The notes under the pieces are model-generated. The model saw only the letters and a program-made list of their open reading frames with translations, was not told the origin of the DNA and did no database searches. Shown here piece by piece: positions 31,716 through 44,879 of a stretch of 64,000 bases of DNA. Both the position numbers and the translations under genes were made by a program. The stretch is from Pomphorhynchus laevis (Eukaryota > Acanthocephala > Palaeacanthocephala > Echinorhynchida > Pomphorhynchidae), in contig WNNJ02002221.1 in NCBI GenBank assembly GCA_012934845.2, forward strand, positions 1 to 64,000. Reading direction: 5' to 3'. Numbering within the stretch: position 1 is the first letter of the stretch; the number at the start of each line of letters is the position of its first letter.

Positions 31716-32266
31716 GCGACTTTGAATATTGCGCGAATAATTTCATTCTATTTCTTTCGATAACATAGTGATTTATTTACGAGTACACCATTGGGTGTCC
31801 CAGGGCAGGTGTAACAACAAATTATATTTTATATATTTTGTACACTTTAAAGTATACCGTTAAACAGCATTTCTATTAAAAAGAATTTAGTGCCTGATGC
31901 ATGGTTAAACCGCAATACGTACTGCCATGCACAGAGCTTATGCTAAATTCCCTCAGATGATTCAGATTCAGGGTAGTTCTGTTTTTCAAGCTTTAGACAT
32001 TGTTTAAGCGTTTGTTAAAGTGCCTATTGATGATTATGGAAGACACGGTACTGATGAGCTACGTTAGAGCGAAACGCATTTAACGTTGTTGAATTTTGTC
32101 ATCACACATAGAATGACTGGGCATACGTAGCGACTTTGAATATTGCGAGAATAATTCGGTTCTATTTCTTTGTCTGATGAGGATATATAGGATGCTGCCT
32201 AGTGTTTACGTCTCATCATGAGAAAACATAGTGATTTATTAACGAGTACACCATTGGATGTTCAAA
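31715..32266 (+). repeat. Family 3 ribozyme-like repeat, copy 2
   Basis: It parallels 28,191-28,740, with a shorter first unit that lacks the TGATGAGGATATATAG hairpin segment (period 413). The ribozyme-like core CTGATGAG-CTACGTTAGAG-CGAAAC is unchanged at 32,051-32,075. It ends at ATTGGATGTTCAA, the same words as copy 1 at 28,760. Confidence 0.75.
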
Positions 32267-32269
32267 ACT

Positions 32270-33410
32270 TGTTTATTTTCAGAAATTTACTTTAAAAGAC
32301 GCAATTAATTTATCTAAAATTTTGCATCAATTTTACAGAATGATCCACGTAATCAGTGATCAACTGAACACAAAATGCTTGTTGGCACTAACATTATGAG
32401 TTTAATTTAAGTAGATGTTATCGATTAAATTCGGCTACGCCTAGCGGTCTTCAAGACACTTGCCGATAAAACATTAATTGATAATGAATCCCAAAGATCA
32501 GTGATAACTAAAATCAGGTTTCGGTATTCCTTTTAAAATACAGCGGCGTATTAATATAGTAGATGTGTATTAACAAAAGACGTTTGTTAATAAATGCGTC
32601 AATATTGAGTGTTAATGCACTTAAGAAAGCTTATTCAAATGTTAAATAATCAAAACTACAAAATTGTTCAATAGTTATACATTATTTTACATATAAGTAA
32701 AACAATGCATTAAGTTTTGAATGAGCTAAATGAATTCAAACAAAAATATTGCATAACCACCTCATAATGTTTATAAACGTAAAAGCTTTAAGAATAATAA
32801 GCTTTAAAAGCTAAGGGTATAACAATTAATTTTGAAATACAGTTGTATCCATAATCAATAAGAAACGTTGAAAAACGCTTATGCAAAAAAATTAAGAGGG
32901 TTTCTTTGTCAAACGAATATATTCTATAAAATGATATCAAAATTTGAGAATATACATAAGATTATATAATCATAAGGTTATAGAATTATGATTAAGATTA
33001 TTTTGAAGATAAGGAAAGTATGTCACATGTAAAATAATCTTAAAAGCTTTTCACGATTTTATAATTTTAAATTAAAATTTTTACTGTGCCAAGAAAATAA
33101 ATCCATCCTTCCATAATTGTTATCATCAATTCTGGAAATTATTTTCAATTTAAAAATGTATTGACAACAATCAATGAGTAAATATTTCTCATGTGCACAT
33201 GATTCTGCGGCAAAATAACAGCAAAGGAGAATTTAAAACTATAAAAAATTGAAATATATTTAATAAATATCTTTCATTAAAATTTAATAATTAATTAAAA
33301 AAATAATTAATAAATTTCAATTTAAAAAATGATTACTAAAATTTACTTATTAATAGTATTTCAATCATTTCAAAGTTTTACATTTTCCTCTATTATAATT
33401 ATCTTGTGGT
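32270..33410. other. AT-rich spacer without recognisable genes
   Basis: Nothing was recognised. Confidence 0.4.
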
Positions 33411-33414
33411 GGAG

Positions 33415-34160
33415 GCACTGCTTCGTCTCAATCACAAATGAATTCACAAATGAATTCACAAATGAATTCTGTGAAATCACAAGGTGATTTCACAGCAGAA
33501 ACCAGTTACAGTATCATTTTTCTTCATTACACCTTACTGACTAGGCTAACCATTCAGTACAATCAGAAATTCTTTACTATATGAGACCTTCAATGTAATG
33601 AATTTCTGAAACCGCATTTTCCGAAATGCATTCAAAGCATTCTTTCTTTATATCTGACACTCATTTGATCAAAAGATAATAGTATCGATGCTGATGATCT
33701 TTTGATAAATTCTTTCATTTGTTTTATCAATTTTGCTGGATCACACAAGGTGATTTCACAGAAGAAACCAGTTACGGTATCATTTTTTTTTCATTACTTC
33801 CAACTCCATAATAATACTCCATATAAATTAAATCATATCTAATTGAATTAAATTATTATATAATAATTTACTATTATATATAAACAATGCTTGGACACTG
33901 TTCCCATCACTCGTTTTCATTACTTCCAACTTCATACACTAAGGTGACTTGGAAGTAATGAAGAAAATGCAACCTTAGCGGGTTTCCAATGCGAAATCAC
34001 CTTGTATGATCCAGCTTGATTTATAAAATAAATGAAAGAATCCATCAAAATATCATTAGTGCCGATTATATGATCTCCTGATCACATCAGTGTTGAATTT
34101 AAAGTAAGAATGCTTTGAATGCAATAGAGGACGAAACAGTACCATTATGTCAGCTTTAAA
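33415..34160. repeat. Diverged relative of the 443-bp family, with inverted pieces
   Basis: GGATCACACAAGGTGATTTC, then GAAACCAGTTAC, then TTTTCATTACTTCCAACTCC parallels TAGGTCACACGAGGTGACTTTC, AAAACCAGCTAC and the later part of the 443-bp unit. GATCTTTTGAT.AATTC corresponds to its GATCTTTTGATGGATGC. Copies lie at about 33,478-33,720 and 33,745-33,830, with an inverted one at 33,935-34,110. The ribozyme section of the unit is missing here. Confidence 0.65.
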
Positions 34161-34224
34161 TTGTCAGCCTTGTATGAAAGCTTATTAAAACGGTTTTCAT
34201 ATTCCAATTAAATAATCCTATAAT

Positions 34225-34432
34225 TTTAAATAGTTGATAATGATTCATTATTGATAAATAATTATTGGAGCTGGATCAAAGAAAATAGGAAATTATTTTT
34301 GATATTTCGCTAACTTCTGTTAGTATCTTCTAAAAATTACCTAATTTTAGTAATTTTTAGAAGATGCTAACAGTAGTTAGCGAAATATCAAAAATAATTT
34401 CCTATTTTCTTTGATCCAGCTCCAATAATTAT
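34225..34432. repeat. Foldback element with arms of about 90 bp
   Basis: AATAATTATTGGAGCTGGATC (about 34,257) through TTAGTATCTTCTAAAAATTAC is followed by its near-perfect reverse complement, ending GATCCAGCTCCAATAATTATT (about 34,432). It has the same family wording as 22.24-22.69 kb. No coding capacity. It resembles a MITE or foldback transposon. Confidence 0.8.
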
Positions 34433-34434
34433 TA

Positions 34435-36455
34435 ATCCTGTAATTGCAATAAACTAAAATATTAAATTTGTGTTACCTTGACTAATATGTTATCGATTAT
34501 TTTTTGTTTCTAAACACGAGAGAACAACACATACTCTTTCAATGCAAATGTACTGGATTAATAAAATAGCTAAAATGGTTATGATAAATTTCTATTCACT
34601 CAATCAGTTAATAGCATTTAAATTGTAGGTACAGATGCCAGTAGCTCTATAGGACAACATAAGAAAGCTCGGACTTAGTTAATCCATATATTGGCTTCCA
34701 TATATAGAAGACGATATAATTTTGTTTTATTATATTCTAATGTTAGAATTAAAATTCTGTAAAATTTTGTGGACATGATTATACCATCATAGTACAAATT
34801 CAAGCACAAACGAAGTTTGGTTCTCTTATTACACTATATAAATTAGTCGATAGAAGAAAGCGTTTTCACCCCATATTCCCGAATGCCGTTTTGCTGCTTA
34901 TATTTTTAAATATTTTAATTTAATACACATAAGAAATAAAATACGTTTTGCAATAACATTTTTAAGTTAAATCAAAACATTACTAAAACGTTTAATTTAA
35001 TAGCTAATTCAAAGTGAGCATTTTAATTTTGAATAGCTATTGAAATGCCTAATGTGAATTAAATTTAACCAATTTTATTAAACTACATAATTAGGTGACT
35101 TGCTATTTTCTTTACACAAAGTAGCTACAATAGAATACCTTCTTTCAGAGTATGTAAATTAGGCAGTACTCACCAGAAGAGCAGAATGCGTACTCGAGAT
35201 CCTGTAAGCATTCTCAGAGTATTTAAATTTCTCGCTATTTAAGTAATGATTATAAAAAACATGCACTATGTTCAGTCATATTTTTGATTTGTCGCAATTT
35301 CTTGTAACTTGAAAATGTCTTTCAGTCAAATACTCATTATAAAAGATAATTAAAGAAAATTTTGCATTTGCAATTTTATTTAACAATAACAGGACAATTA
35401 AATGACATACTATTAAGTGGTTAAGTGAATTTCGAGTACTTTCCTAAGATGCTCCCAAATACTTATCGATTAAACCATCACTATAGTCCTTCAGTTTTAC
35501 AGAGAAGATTCCAAAACTGTCGACAATTAACTAAATGTACCAAACTTAAATGTGCAATTTACTAATTAAGGCAACAATAGTTCGGGACTTGATAATTAAA
35601 ATATTTTTGATAAACCATTTAAATGTTTTTTTCGATTAAAAATACTGCCAAATATATTTTTATATGTCGTCACAGTTTTCACTGCTTAACAGTCTTCTCA
35701 GTGACAGATTTGAAAATATTAATTTCGGATGTATAATACGAAATAAACGGTGATTGAATTAGTAGTTCATAATTATAAATCGAAAAACAATCAATGTGCC
35801 ATTTATGTAGATAATTCAGTTTACGAACTCTATTTTTTGTATGTCATTATTTAGCCTAATTTGTCTAAATAAGACTAATTTGTTAGTTATAATAATAAGC
35901 AAGATGAGTTCGTAAATTGCATCGAAGGGATATATCGATTGATTGATAAACGATTAAATGAACATATGCGAGTATCACTAACTCAACCACTCAATCGTAC
36001 CGAGAACAAACATGGGCAAAACACTACGCGGGTAAACATCACCTACATGGTGAGATGAACGATAGAATACTTATCAAGTCTACGATAATGTCTATTCTTG
36101 ATTTCAAACAATATATCCGCAATAAAACTAAACAACAAGATAAGATGATTGGCGTTAGATTATAAAATAGGTGTCGTGATTCGTATTTTAAAGTTTAAGG
36201 TTTATAGACGTTCTACAATTTGTGCATTTCTAGATCTGTCATTGAATAGGCTGTTAAACACAATAAATGATAGCTAATATTAATATTTAAAATTAATGTC
36301 TTCGTTTGAAAATTTAAATTAGAGACACCGAGTATATAATTTAAAAATTTTAATGAAAATTGCATCAACAGGTTATAAATGTAAAAATATTTTAAATTTG
36401 AGATTATTTCATTAAATAATAAGAACTAAATATTTGCGAAAAATATCTAAAACAT
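34435..36455. other. AT-rich spacer without recognisable genes
   Basis: No coding or RNA gene was identified. Confidence 0.4.
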
Positions 36456-36459
36456 TGAA

Positions 36460-37320
36460 TGAACTTAATTCTGTTCATTTTTGTGACACTCATAATGTTA
36501 TATTTAAATAATAACATGATTTAGTACGGAAACATTAATTTTGTTTTTTTAATATGATTTTTATACCAACACGACCTGCGATAGAAGACAAAGTATTACA
36601 GATCATTTCAAATGATCTGTAATATTTCAATATTTCAATATCTACAATTGCGGTTTCAAATAAAACAGAAATTGTAGATAAAACAGAGAATATTTAAATT
36701 ATTCCACAAATTGTATTAAATTGTAAATAATGATTACAATAAAAAATTAACTTTCTTCGAAGATTGTTTTGAATTTTGATAAGTATACATTAGTTAAAGA
36801 TATATTTATGAATATAAAAGAAACATTTCAAGGGAGATTAATGAAGTTTATTTCCTGATCGCATTAACGTGTCTCGAATTGTGCAAATGCCAATTCCACC
36901 ATGTTTAACAGAAAGAAATGCTTGTTCCAATGCGCTATCGCGCACTGGCATGTTGATGAACGATTGAAAAGTATCGGGCAACGTTTCATCGTATGTATTT
37001 GAGGAGTTAGCTAAGAAACACGGAGCAGATCGTAAAAGATACGTAAGCTTAGGAATATTGCAACAGTTTCTTAAAACAAAAGTAGCATCCTGCATGGAGA
37101 GGTATGTCAGACGCGAACGGACTAATTTTAATCTGGAGATTAGATTATTCAGATTCTCATTAGTTAAAGTGAACTGTACAACAATTATTTACTTCAAAAG
37201 TAAAAAAAGTAAACTTTGAAGATTAAATTCAAAGCGCATCTAAATGTTAATATTGTAAATTATAAAAGCTACTTCTCTAATTCCATACTTATTGTCTCGA
37301 TTTACATTCGGAAATCAAAT
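36460..37320. repeat. Segmental duplication copy B
   Basis: Matches 23,459-24,319 nearly base for base. It includes the minus-strand LINE family A fragment (36,838-37,110), which shows the same 0.9-kb deletion as copy A. It ends abruptly at TCGGAAATCAAAT, where copy C begins at a position inside the same unit (GTTCATTTTTGTGACGC). Copies B and C are therefore a direct tandem. Confidence 0.85.
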
Positions 37321-40057
37321 GTTCATTTTTGTGACGCTCATAATGTTATATTTAAATAATAACATGATTTAATACAGAAACATTAATTTTGTTTTTTAAA
37401 TATGATTTTTATACCAACACGACCTGCGATAGAAGATGAAATATTACAGATCATTTCGAAATAAAAATGAAACCGCAATTGTAGATAAAACAGAGAATAT
37501 GCAAATTATTCCACAAATTGTATAAAGTATATTCCACACACGAAACAGTAGACATTAGTTAAATATATATATTTATAAATATAAAAGAAACATTTCAAGA
37601 GAGATCAATGAAGTTTATTTCTTGATCGCAATCTTGCATGCTCTCCTCGATTAATGTTGCGTTACCTTGTTGAACTGCCACACTTAGTCTTTGGAATAGA
37701 AAATACGACCAATGTTGATCGTCGATATTCCCGTTAAATCGACTGCCAAAGTTCATCCAGAAATTTGGTGGTGTAATGACAGATCACACCTAATGACTCT
37801 ATTACAACCGGTTCGAAAACATGAGTTCTTTCGCCGAGACATGCATATTTCCTTAATTTTTTAACTTCAGCTGAGGCTGCCGCAATGTCTGCGTTGTGTG
37901 TGACCATGTGTTAGTAACTCTTAGTCAAAGTGTTTACCAGCCATTAGCCTACATACTAGGGAACCAATGTGCACCCGTCGGGCCGCTTTCCATCATTTCG
38001 ACAAATACCGCTCGGTTGCACCGACTTGGGAAACCTGCTGTCACTAGAGCCATGTTAATAATTCGGTTCACATCGCTGTGATGGCTATTGCGAGATATGT
38101 CGCTTAGGTCGTCAAGGCATTTGTGTCAGAACAGTAGTCGTTACGCTGCATTTACAAGTGTAGGGCTGAAGGAAACAAATTACAAGCATCAGCGCAATTG
38201 ATATTGAGAAGCTATGGTCGTTCATTCTTGTTCCAGCTGGGGGTAATGGGTAGAGCGTTGAGGAAATCTTAGGAATATTGTGAAGCAGAAGCTAAGATAT
38301 GGGATCGGCTTTCAGAAGAGAGCGAACTCGATAGAATGTCAGGTTGCCGTTTTCATAAACAGGGTGATACCATCGTATTTGGGATAGATTTTCCAATGGC
38401 ATCTCACCCGACGCTAAAGTCGATCAGCTGTAAATATCCTTAGCGAGCAGTTCTTCATGTGTTTCTCCAATTGAGAAGGAAGAGTATCCTAAAATCGCTC
38501 AAGATAGTTTGTTGGTATACATTCGCGAGGAAATGTACGAAGGATGTGAAGTGTCTCGAATTGTGCAAATGCCGATTCCACCATGTTTAACAGAAAGAAA
38601 TGCTTGTTACCATGCGCTATCGCGCACTGGCATGTTGATGAACGATTGAAAAGTATCGGGCAACGTTTCATCGTATGTATTTGAGGAGTTAGCTAAGAAA
38701 CACGGAGCAGATCGTAAAAGATACGTAAGCTTAGGAATATTGCAACAGTTTCTTAAAACAAAAGTAGCATCCTGCATGGAGAGGTATGTCAGACGCGAAC
38801 TGACTAATTTTAATCTGGAGATTAGACTATCCAGATTCTCATTAGTTAAAGTGATCTATATAACAATTATTTACTTCAAAAGTATAAAAAAGTAAACTTT
38901 GAAGATTAAATTCAGCGCACATCAAAAGAATAATATTGTAAATTATAAAAGCTACTTCTCTAATTCCATACTTATTGTCTCGATTTACATTCGGAAATCA
39001 AATTACTGTAATGCTTTATATAAATGCAAATGAATATCGAAGAATACACATAAACACAACATGTATTTTCGGACTAATAATTTAATAAATTAACAATCAA
39101 AAGATAAAACGCAACAATTTGACTGCAATTTGATTTATACAATTAAAATAGAACAAAATTTAACGTCAAAAATTAGAAATTAATGAAATATTAGTTTAAA
39201 ACCGACTTTCGTTCAAATAAAATATTATTCCGAATTAACATAAAAGCTGTACAAACCAAAATAGTTTTAATAATCTACACCAAATAGAAGTTAAAATCAA
39301 TTTGATTATAATCAATTGAATACATTAATTCTAAAATATCAAATATTCACAGTATATCATTGCAATTGGAAGCTAGTTTTCAGATTTTATATGTTTAGAT
39401 TATTGAATTAGATATATACATTGTGTAACAATATTTGTGATTATAACTTAGTTTTACTTATGATTCGAGTTATAGCTGCATGAACTGCAGTAACAACATA
39501 ATTATTTATTATGCATTGCAACATCAATGTACTTTGCCAAAAAAATAGAGAGGGTGCAATGACGTAATAATCATCTTACAGTTTTAATTTAATTTACACT
39601 AGGCTTGAATTATTAAATTATCGGTTTTCAAACACTTGTATATACATTGAATGCTTGACAAATAGGGAAATATATCATTTATTTACGTATCTTATAAATT
39701 ATAAATGGTCAGCAAACATATTTCAAATATAAGATTAAATAATTATCGTATAAATGTTTTCACCCCAATTTATTTATGGTAGCAAGATAATTGCTTTTTT
39801 AAGAATATAAATCATTTTTCGCCGATACGTTTTAAAAGATCAAACAACACAATTTGCTTTGCCACACTCTTTATAAATAAACTTACCATTTTAAAATTAT
39901 GTAAAAAATTATATGCATAAATAATACATTAGATGAAATATTTCTTAAGACACTAACTTTTAACTCAAAATATTAAATAAAAAAGTTTCTTTGTATTCAA
40001 CAATAGTTTCACAAAATTGAAATGTCGATGCTAGTCATATATTTACAACGTCAAAGT
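37320..40057. repeat. Segmental duplication copy C, holding a longer LINE segment
   Basis: Starts like copy A, but retains about 0.9 kb (37,631-38,540) that A and B lack. It then continues in register with copy A through to 25,373-equivalent sequence. The retained part restores the LINE family A C-terminal domain, so C shows the undeleted state. Confidence 0.8.
37600..38810 (-). pseudogene. LINE family A, thumb to C terminus
   Basis: The minus strand reads YLLRSAPCF, the TFQSFINMPV block and GIGI (38,810-38,540). Further on it reads DIAAASAEVKKLRKYACLG, HVFEPVVIESLGVI, then HWSYFLFQRLSVAVQQGNAT (about 37,900-37,640). The last phrase is the family hallmark (QR.S.A.QRGNA). Frameshifts separate the pieces. 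It corresponds to 3.75-4.93 kb of the family A copy at the left of the window. Confidence 0.75.
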
Positions 40058-40877
40058 ATATTTTATGATACTCTCTATTATATGAAACAAAATTTATATA
40101 ATACTATATAATTCATCATTCTTTCAATTGGAAACATACCTTAATATTTTGGCAAAAGACAAATGTTTTACTTTCATAAAAGTAAAATATTTTTACTAAA
40201 ACATTTTTATACTTACATATTAAAAATCTATTATTTATTAGTGGAGAGAGTGAAATAGAATTAAAAAAATTTAAAATAAATTTATATTTCACTCTCTCCC
40301 CTAATAAATAATAAAAACCAATGAGTGAATAGTCAATTTATGATATTAAAAATCTGTGATTAAAATTTTTGTTTTGAAATTTTCGAATCCAAGAGTTTTA
40401 ATTCTTGGATTATAGTTATTTGATACTTTCATATACTAATAACAGATCGTATATTGTACTGCTATCGTATATTGTACATGTTATTAGTAAATACGCTTTA
40501 TAATAAAGTAATATTATAAATATTATTATAATATTATATTATTAATTATTATAATATAATATTATAATTATTTAAAGCAGATAACGTTTTCACTGTAAAT
40601 GGACCTATTTGCGAGTAACCATTCAAAAGTTTTTACACTAATTTTGTGTGGATAAAAATAATAAAAAATATTTAAAGTAATATTATAATTATAGTAATAT
40701 AATAATTGTATCATTATTATTAGTACACACCATACAAATGCGACGAGGACGTAGGTTTGAGGAATTTCTTGCACATACAGCTCACTGTAAAAATAGCTTT
40801 TTGATTAGAGCAATACGTCAATTGAACAAAGAATCCAAATAACAAAGGCAAATCGAAGAAAAAGAAAACCTCTAAAA

Positions 40878-40975
40878 AATGTAAGTGTGGCACCCCACAG
40901 TCCAAAAAAAAATATTGTAAGGGTGGCACCCTACAGCCGAAAATATTGTAAGGGTGGCTCCCTATAGCCTCAGGT
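40878..40975 (+). repeat. Short tandem repeat GTAAGGGTGGCACCCTA
   Basis: Three imperfect units of 31-38 bp. In one plus-strand frame the preceding bases encode a lysine-rich stretch and the repeat a KCKCGTP/YCKGGT pattern. Nothing shows it is translated. Confidence 0.5.
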
Positions 40976-41456
40976 AGTAGAAGCTAAGATAGCTGCTTCG
41001 AAGTTATTAATAAAGGCATTTTCATTCATATTTGTTTTTGAAATTATAATTAAAAGTTGTAATTTGATTCTTATCAGTAACACAATTATATATTTTTATA
41101 TAAAAATGAAAAATAATTATTAATTATTATAATTAAAGACTTATTAAATTCTTTATTTTATGTTAAATTCTTCTGGGAATATAAAATTGTATAATTTAAA
41201 ATACATATTATAGGTACTAACCTGTATCTTGTCTCTTTGGGTCTAATATGCAAATTAAATTAGATCTGTCATCGAGAGCAACCTAGTCAATTTGTTCAAT
41301 TAATTATTGACATTAAGTATACAGCGGTTCGACATGTCGGTATTCAGCATATTTTCAGCACTTTAGAAATGAGCGAAATACGCAATAATTGAGATAGGAT
41401 CCCGTTTATTGTATTAAGCTGAACCATATAATTGGAAACATGCAAAGTCAAGAACG

Positions 41457-41930
41457 TTGGATTCTTAAAAATTCCATTAGATGTGTTTGTAACACATTTC
41501 AGCAAAATTATCCGTCATTTAATCACAAGAGATACAGTTTTGTATCGTTCATCTGTTTCTTCTATAGGCTTTAATTTAATCCACTGAATAAAGAATTTAA
41601 TCCACTGAATAAGAATCCACATTGGATTCTTAAAAATTCCATTAGATGTGTTTGTAACACATTTCAGCAAAATTATCCGTCATTTAATCACAAGAGATAC
41701 AGTTTTGTATCGTTCATCTGTTTCTTCTATGGGCTTTAATTTAATCCACTGAATAAAGAATTTAATCCACTGAATAAGAATCCACATTGGATTCTTAAAA
41801 ATTCCATTTGATGTGTTTGTAACACATTTCAGCAAAATTATTCGTCATTCAACTGCCAGAGATACAGTTTTGTATCGTTCATCTGTTTCTTCTATAAGCT
41901 TTAATTTAATCTACTGAATAAATCTTTCTT
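41457..41930 (+). repeat. 165-bp satellite, almost three units
   Basis: TTGGATTCTTAAAAATTCC starts at 41,457, 41,622 and 41,787, so the period is exactly 165. Units 1 and 2 are almost identical. Unit 3 has more changes and ends in ACTGAATAAATCTTTCTT, words that also occur in the duplicated block (25,437 and 42,145). This suggests how the array joined it. Confidence 0.85.
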
Positions 41931-41933
41931 ATA

Positions 41934-42665
41934 TGCATAAATAATACATTAGATGAAATATTTCTTAAGACACTAACTTTTAACTCAAAATAATAAATAA
42001 AAAAGTCTCTTTGTATTCAACAATAGTTTCACAAAATTGAAACGTCGATGCTAGTCATATATTTACAACGTCAAAGGAAATCTGCTTCTACAATATTTCA
42101 TTGAAAACTTGCAAACCCAAAAATGTCGGTAATTTTAATTCACTGAATAAATCTTTCTTGAGAAAATAGAAAACATATATGTAGCATAAAGAACAGAAAG
42201 GCCCCTGGCCTGATTTTATTTGTATTGAGAATTTAATGACTAATTTTAACGTCTTTGCGAATTATTGAACTTTTCTAGGTCTACATGCTCCACGGTCATC
42301 CAATTTTTATCTTTTGAAATCTAGAGACTAAAGTTTTGTGCTATAATGGTAAATGGGTCACAGGTGACCCAAACGCTTTGTGTGCTTTCGTCTTAGTGAA
42401 TTAATTACACTTAGAAACTCTTAGCACATTGCATTGTTTATCGAATGGTGTAGCGCCGATGATCATTACTACTTGATGATCAATTTGGATTTCGCCGAAA
42501 CCGATTTACTATTGACGCACTTAAGTTGGGAACAAAGTAGTTATTCAGTGTATTGCTAATAAAGAATAGCTATATGCCATTTTCATTGATTTTGAAAAGC
42601 CATTTGACGCTGATCGGGATATACTCTTCATAAAGCTTGCTTCGAAAACTAATATCGCAGGTCAC
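41934..42665. repeat. Segmental duplication copy D
   Basis: Matches 25,228-25,957 with few changes, including the plus-strand LINE RT pieces (KAPGPD, QFGFRRNRFTIDALK, FIDFEKPFDADRDILF). It breaks from copy A at GATCGGGATATACTC..ATATCGCAGG. Confidence 0.85.
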
Positions 42666-42669
42666 ATGA

Positions 42670-44860
42670 TTTGATTTCTGAACTGCTTAAGCCAAGTTCA
42701 CCCTTGTATATTTGATGAACTCAGATTTCCTCCAATATTATAAACTGATAAAAGAGTTCTGCAGATATATCCATATAGTTCATTGCTCTTTTTATTTTAT
42801 CTAATGGAACGGATATCCTTTAAAATAAGGCCCATGTTCTACTGAACTTTTGATGACAATTTTTGATGTAAAATTATAGGAGTTATTTCCTAATTTACGA
42901 CTAATTAAGAATTCTAATAAAGAATTCTAAGCACTATGTTCTTAAATTAAGAACATAGTGCTTAGAATAAAAGTAATAAATATTATTAATATTTATTAAT
43001 AAATAAAATACATATTATATTTATTAAATATTTATTAATATTTAAATATTTATTAATATAATATTTATTAATATTTACCTTAATATTTATAAATATTTAT
43101 ATTTGCCAATGTTTTCTTTTAATTGAAATGATTTGATACATGCCGTTCTCCATTTGAACATGGAAAATATCCGCATTGTTTATTACTAGCTAACACCGCT
43201 TTTTATGTTATTTACTGAAATATTTTTTTTGATCGTTAACATCTTGCTAAGATTTTAAGAAATTCAAGAATACCTCTCTTCTAGTCATTCCTCGCAATTT
43301 GTTTCATCTCTACATGTTCCATCACCAGTCGCCTAATATTCTAACTTGTAGTAATCTACGTAGGTTAACTATTATACGAAAATATATAAGCTAAATATAG
43401 TCAGAAAATTCAAACTCCACTTTAGATTAACATGGCCTTGTTTACTGCATATCAATTTCATCTTGTAGTGTTTAGAATAACAGGGGTGTTAGAAGAATCT
43501 TGGATGTACAAATAATATTTTTCTAATATATTTTCTAATGTGCAATTATATTCAAATCAAATTTAATTTTAATTATTAAAATTTAAATATTTTTCAATGC
43601 CAATATAATTTTGGTATTTTAGTATGTACTTTACCACTATATTATCGTACCTTTTAACAAAAAAATCAATATGGCACAATGTAAAATTTTTGAAAAAAAA
43701 ATAATAATTTTAATTAAATTATTATTTTCCATGACAGTTTTTAGTTGTGAAGATATGAAATGCATATGATGACATCTATACAAATTATGCTACAATATAT
43801 GAAAGCATCTACTCTCCTGTTGCTAAATTCGAATTTTCGATTCAGTATAGAAGCTTTCTAAGTAAAAATGCATTTAATGTGAAATAACATTCACATTTTG
43901 CATAAACCTTTTTATCCAATATGTCTTAGTCGCTGGGCCATAATCTAAAGTTCAGCCTAGTGGACCTTACATATACACTACATAAAGAATATAGTGATTT
44001 AAATTCGGTTTTTATGAGGATGATTTAGTCGTTAGGCAAAGGAATGTGTTCTCACACAAATAGTATCATACAAATTAATTATGTATGCTAGTTGAAAGCG
44101 GTAACTGTTAAAGTTTCAAAGTTGAATATAGTAAAATTTCGAAAGGTTGATGTAAACTTTGCGTGGCGATAACTTTACTCTCAACTAGAATGACCAATAA
44201 TTTGTCTCAGGGTACATTTACTTGGGATCACATTTATTCAATATTTAAATCAAAAGGCAGCAGATTTGCGATAGTAATAGCGCGTGCATGATATTCAGGC
44301 TCGTGATCTTCATATATGGCTCACATATTTTAAGAGGATGTTGCTCCTAATTAAAACATATGTTCTTTAAACCATATAAAATAATCTAAGTTAAGAAAAT
44401 TTTAAGCGACTTGATACATGTAAATTGCGACTTATTCAGCACATAACATCAGTATCACCAAATACTTCTTTAAGATTATTGGATTCCGCGGACAGCTTGG
44501 TTTACGTTCTGAGCAAATCCAATAGTATTATCTGCCTGTACAACATAATATAGTCGTAATCTTAAAGTTTTAAAAAATAAACAGTCAATATTGGGTACGT
44601 GATAGTCTTACTGCTCTTTACACGTAAATTTCTCATAGAGGCACAATTCATGGATATCATGATAATATATGCATTTATCGCGTATATTTACATGTAAATA
44701 TATGCATCCGATAACGTACAGTTTTGTTACGATCTCAAGTGGAATATATTACATATTTACATATATAGTGTAAAGGAAGTATAGATGAAGAAATTTAAAG
44801 TAATGTTAATCTGTAATTAGAACGATTCAATGGCAAGCAACAATACACGTGAAAGTGTTA
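42670..44860. other. AT-rich spacer without recognisable genes
   Basis: Contains a palindrome centred near 42,937 (CACTATGTTCTTAA/TTAAGAACATAGTG) and an AATATTTATT-rich run near 43,000. No genes were recognised. Confidence 0.4.
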
Positions 44861-44879
44861 TGTTTAATAGTTTTTATAA

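Larger units (their letters stand above)
40058..41930. repeat. Insertion between 145-bp direct repeats
   Basis: Relative to copy A, sequence equivalent to 25,228-25,373 is present on both sides (about 39,912-40,057 and 41,934-42,080), with 1.87 kb of unrelated DNA between. The insert contains AT-rich sequence, two foldbacks (40,231-40,312, with GGAGAGAGTGAAATA arms, and 40,437-40,492) and a 165-bp satellite at its right end. Confidence 0.7.

Noticed and set aside
40720-40929. Minus-strand 69-codon Phe-rich frame
   Set aside because: Antisense of a lysine-rich and tandem-repeat segment; no support as a gene.
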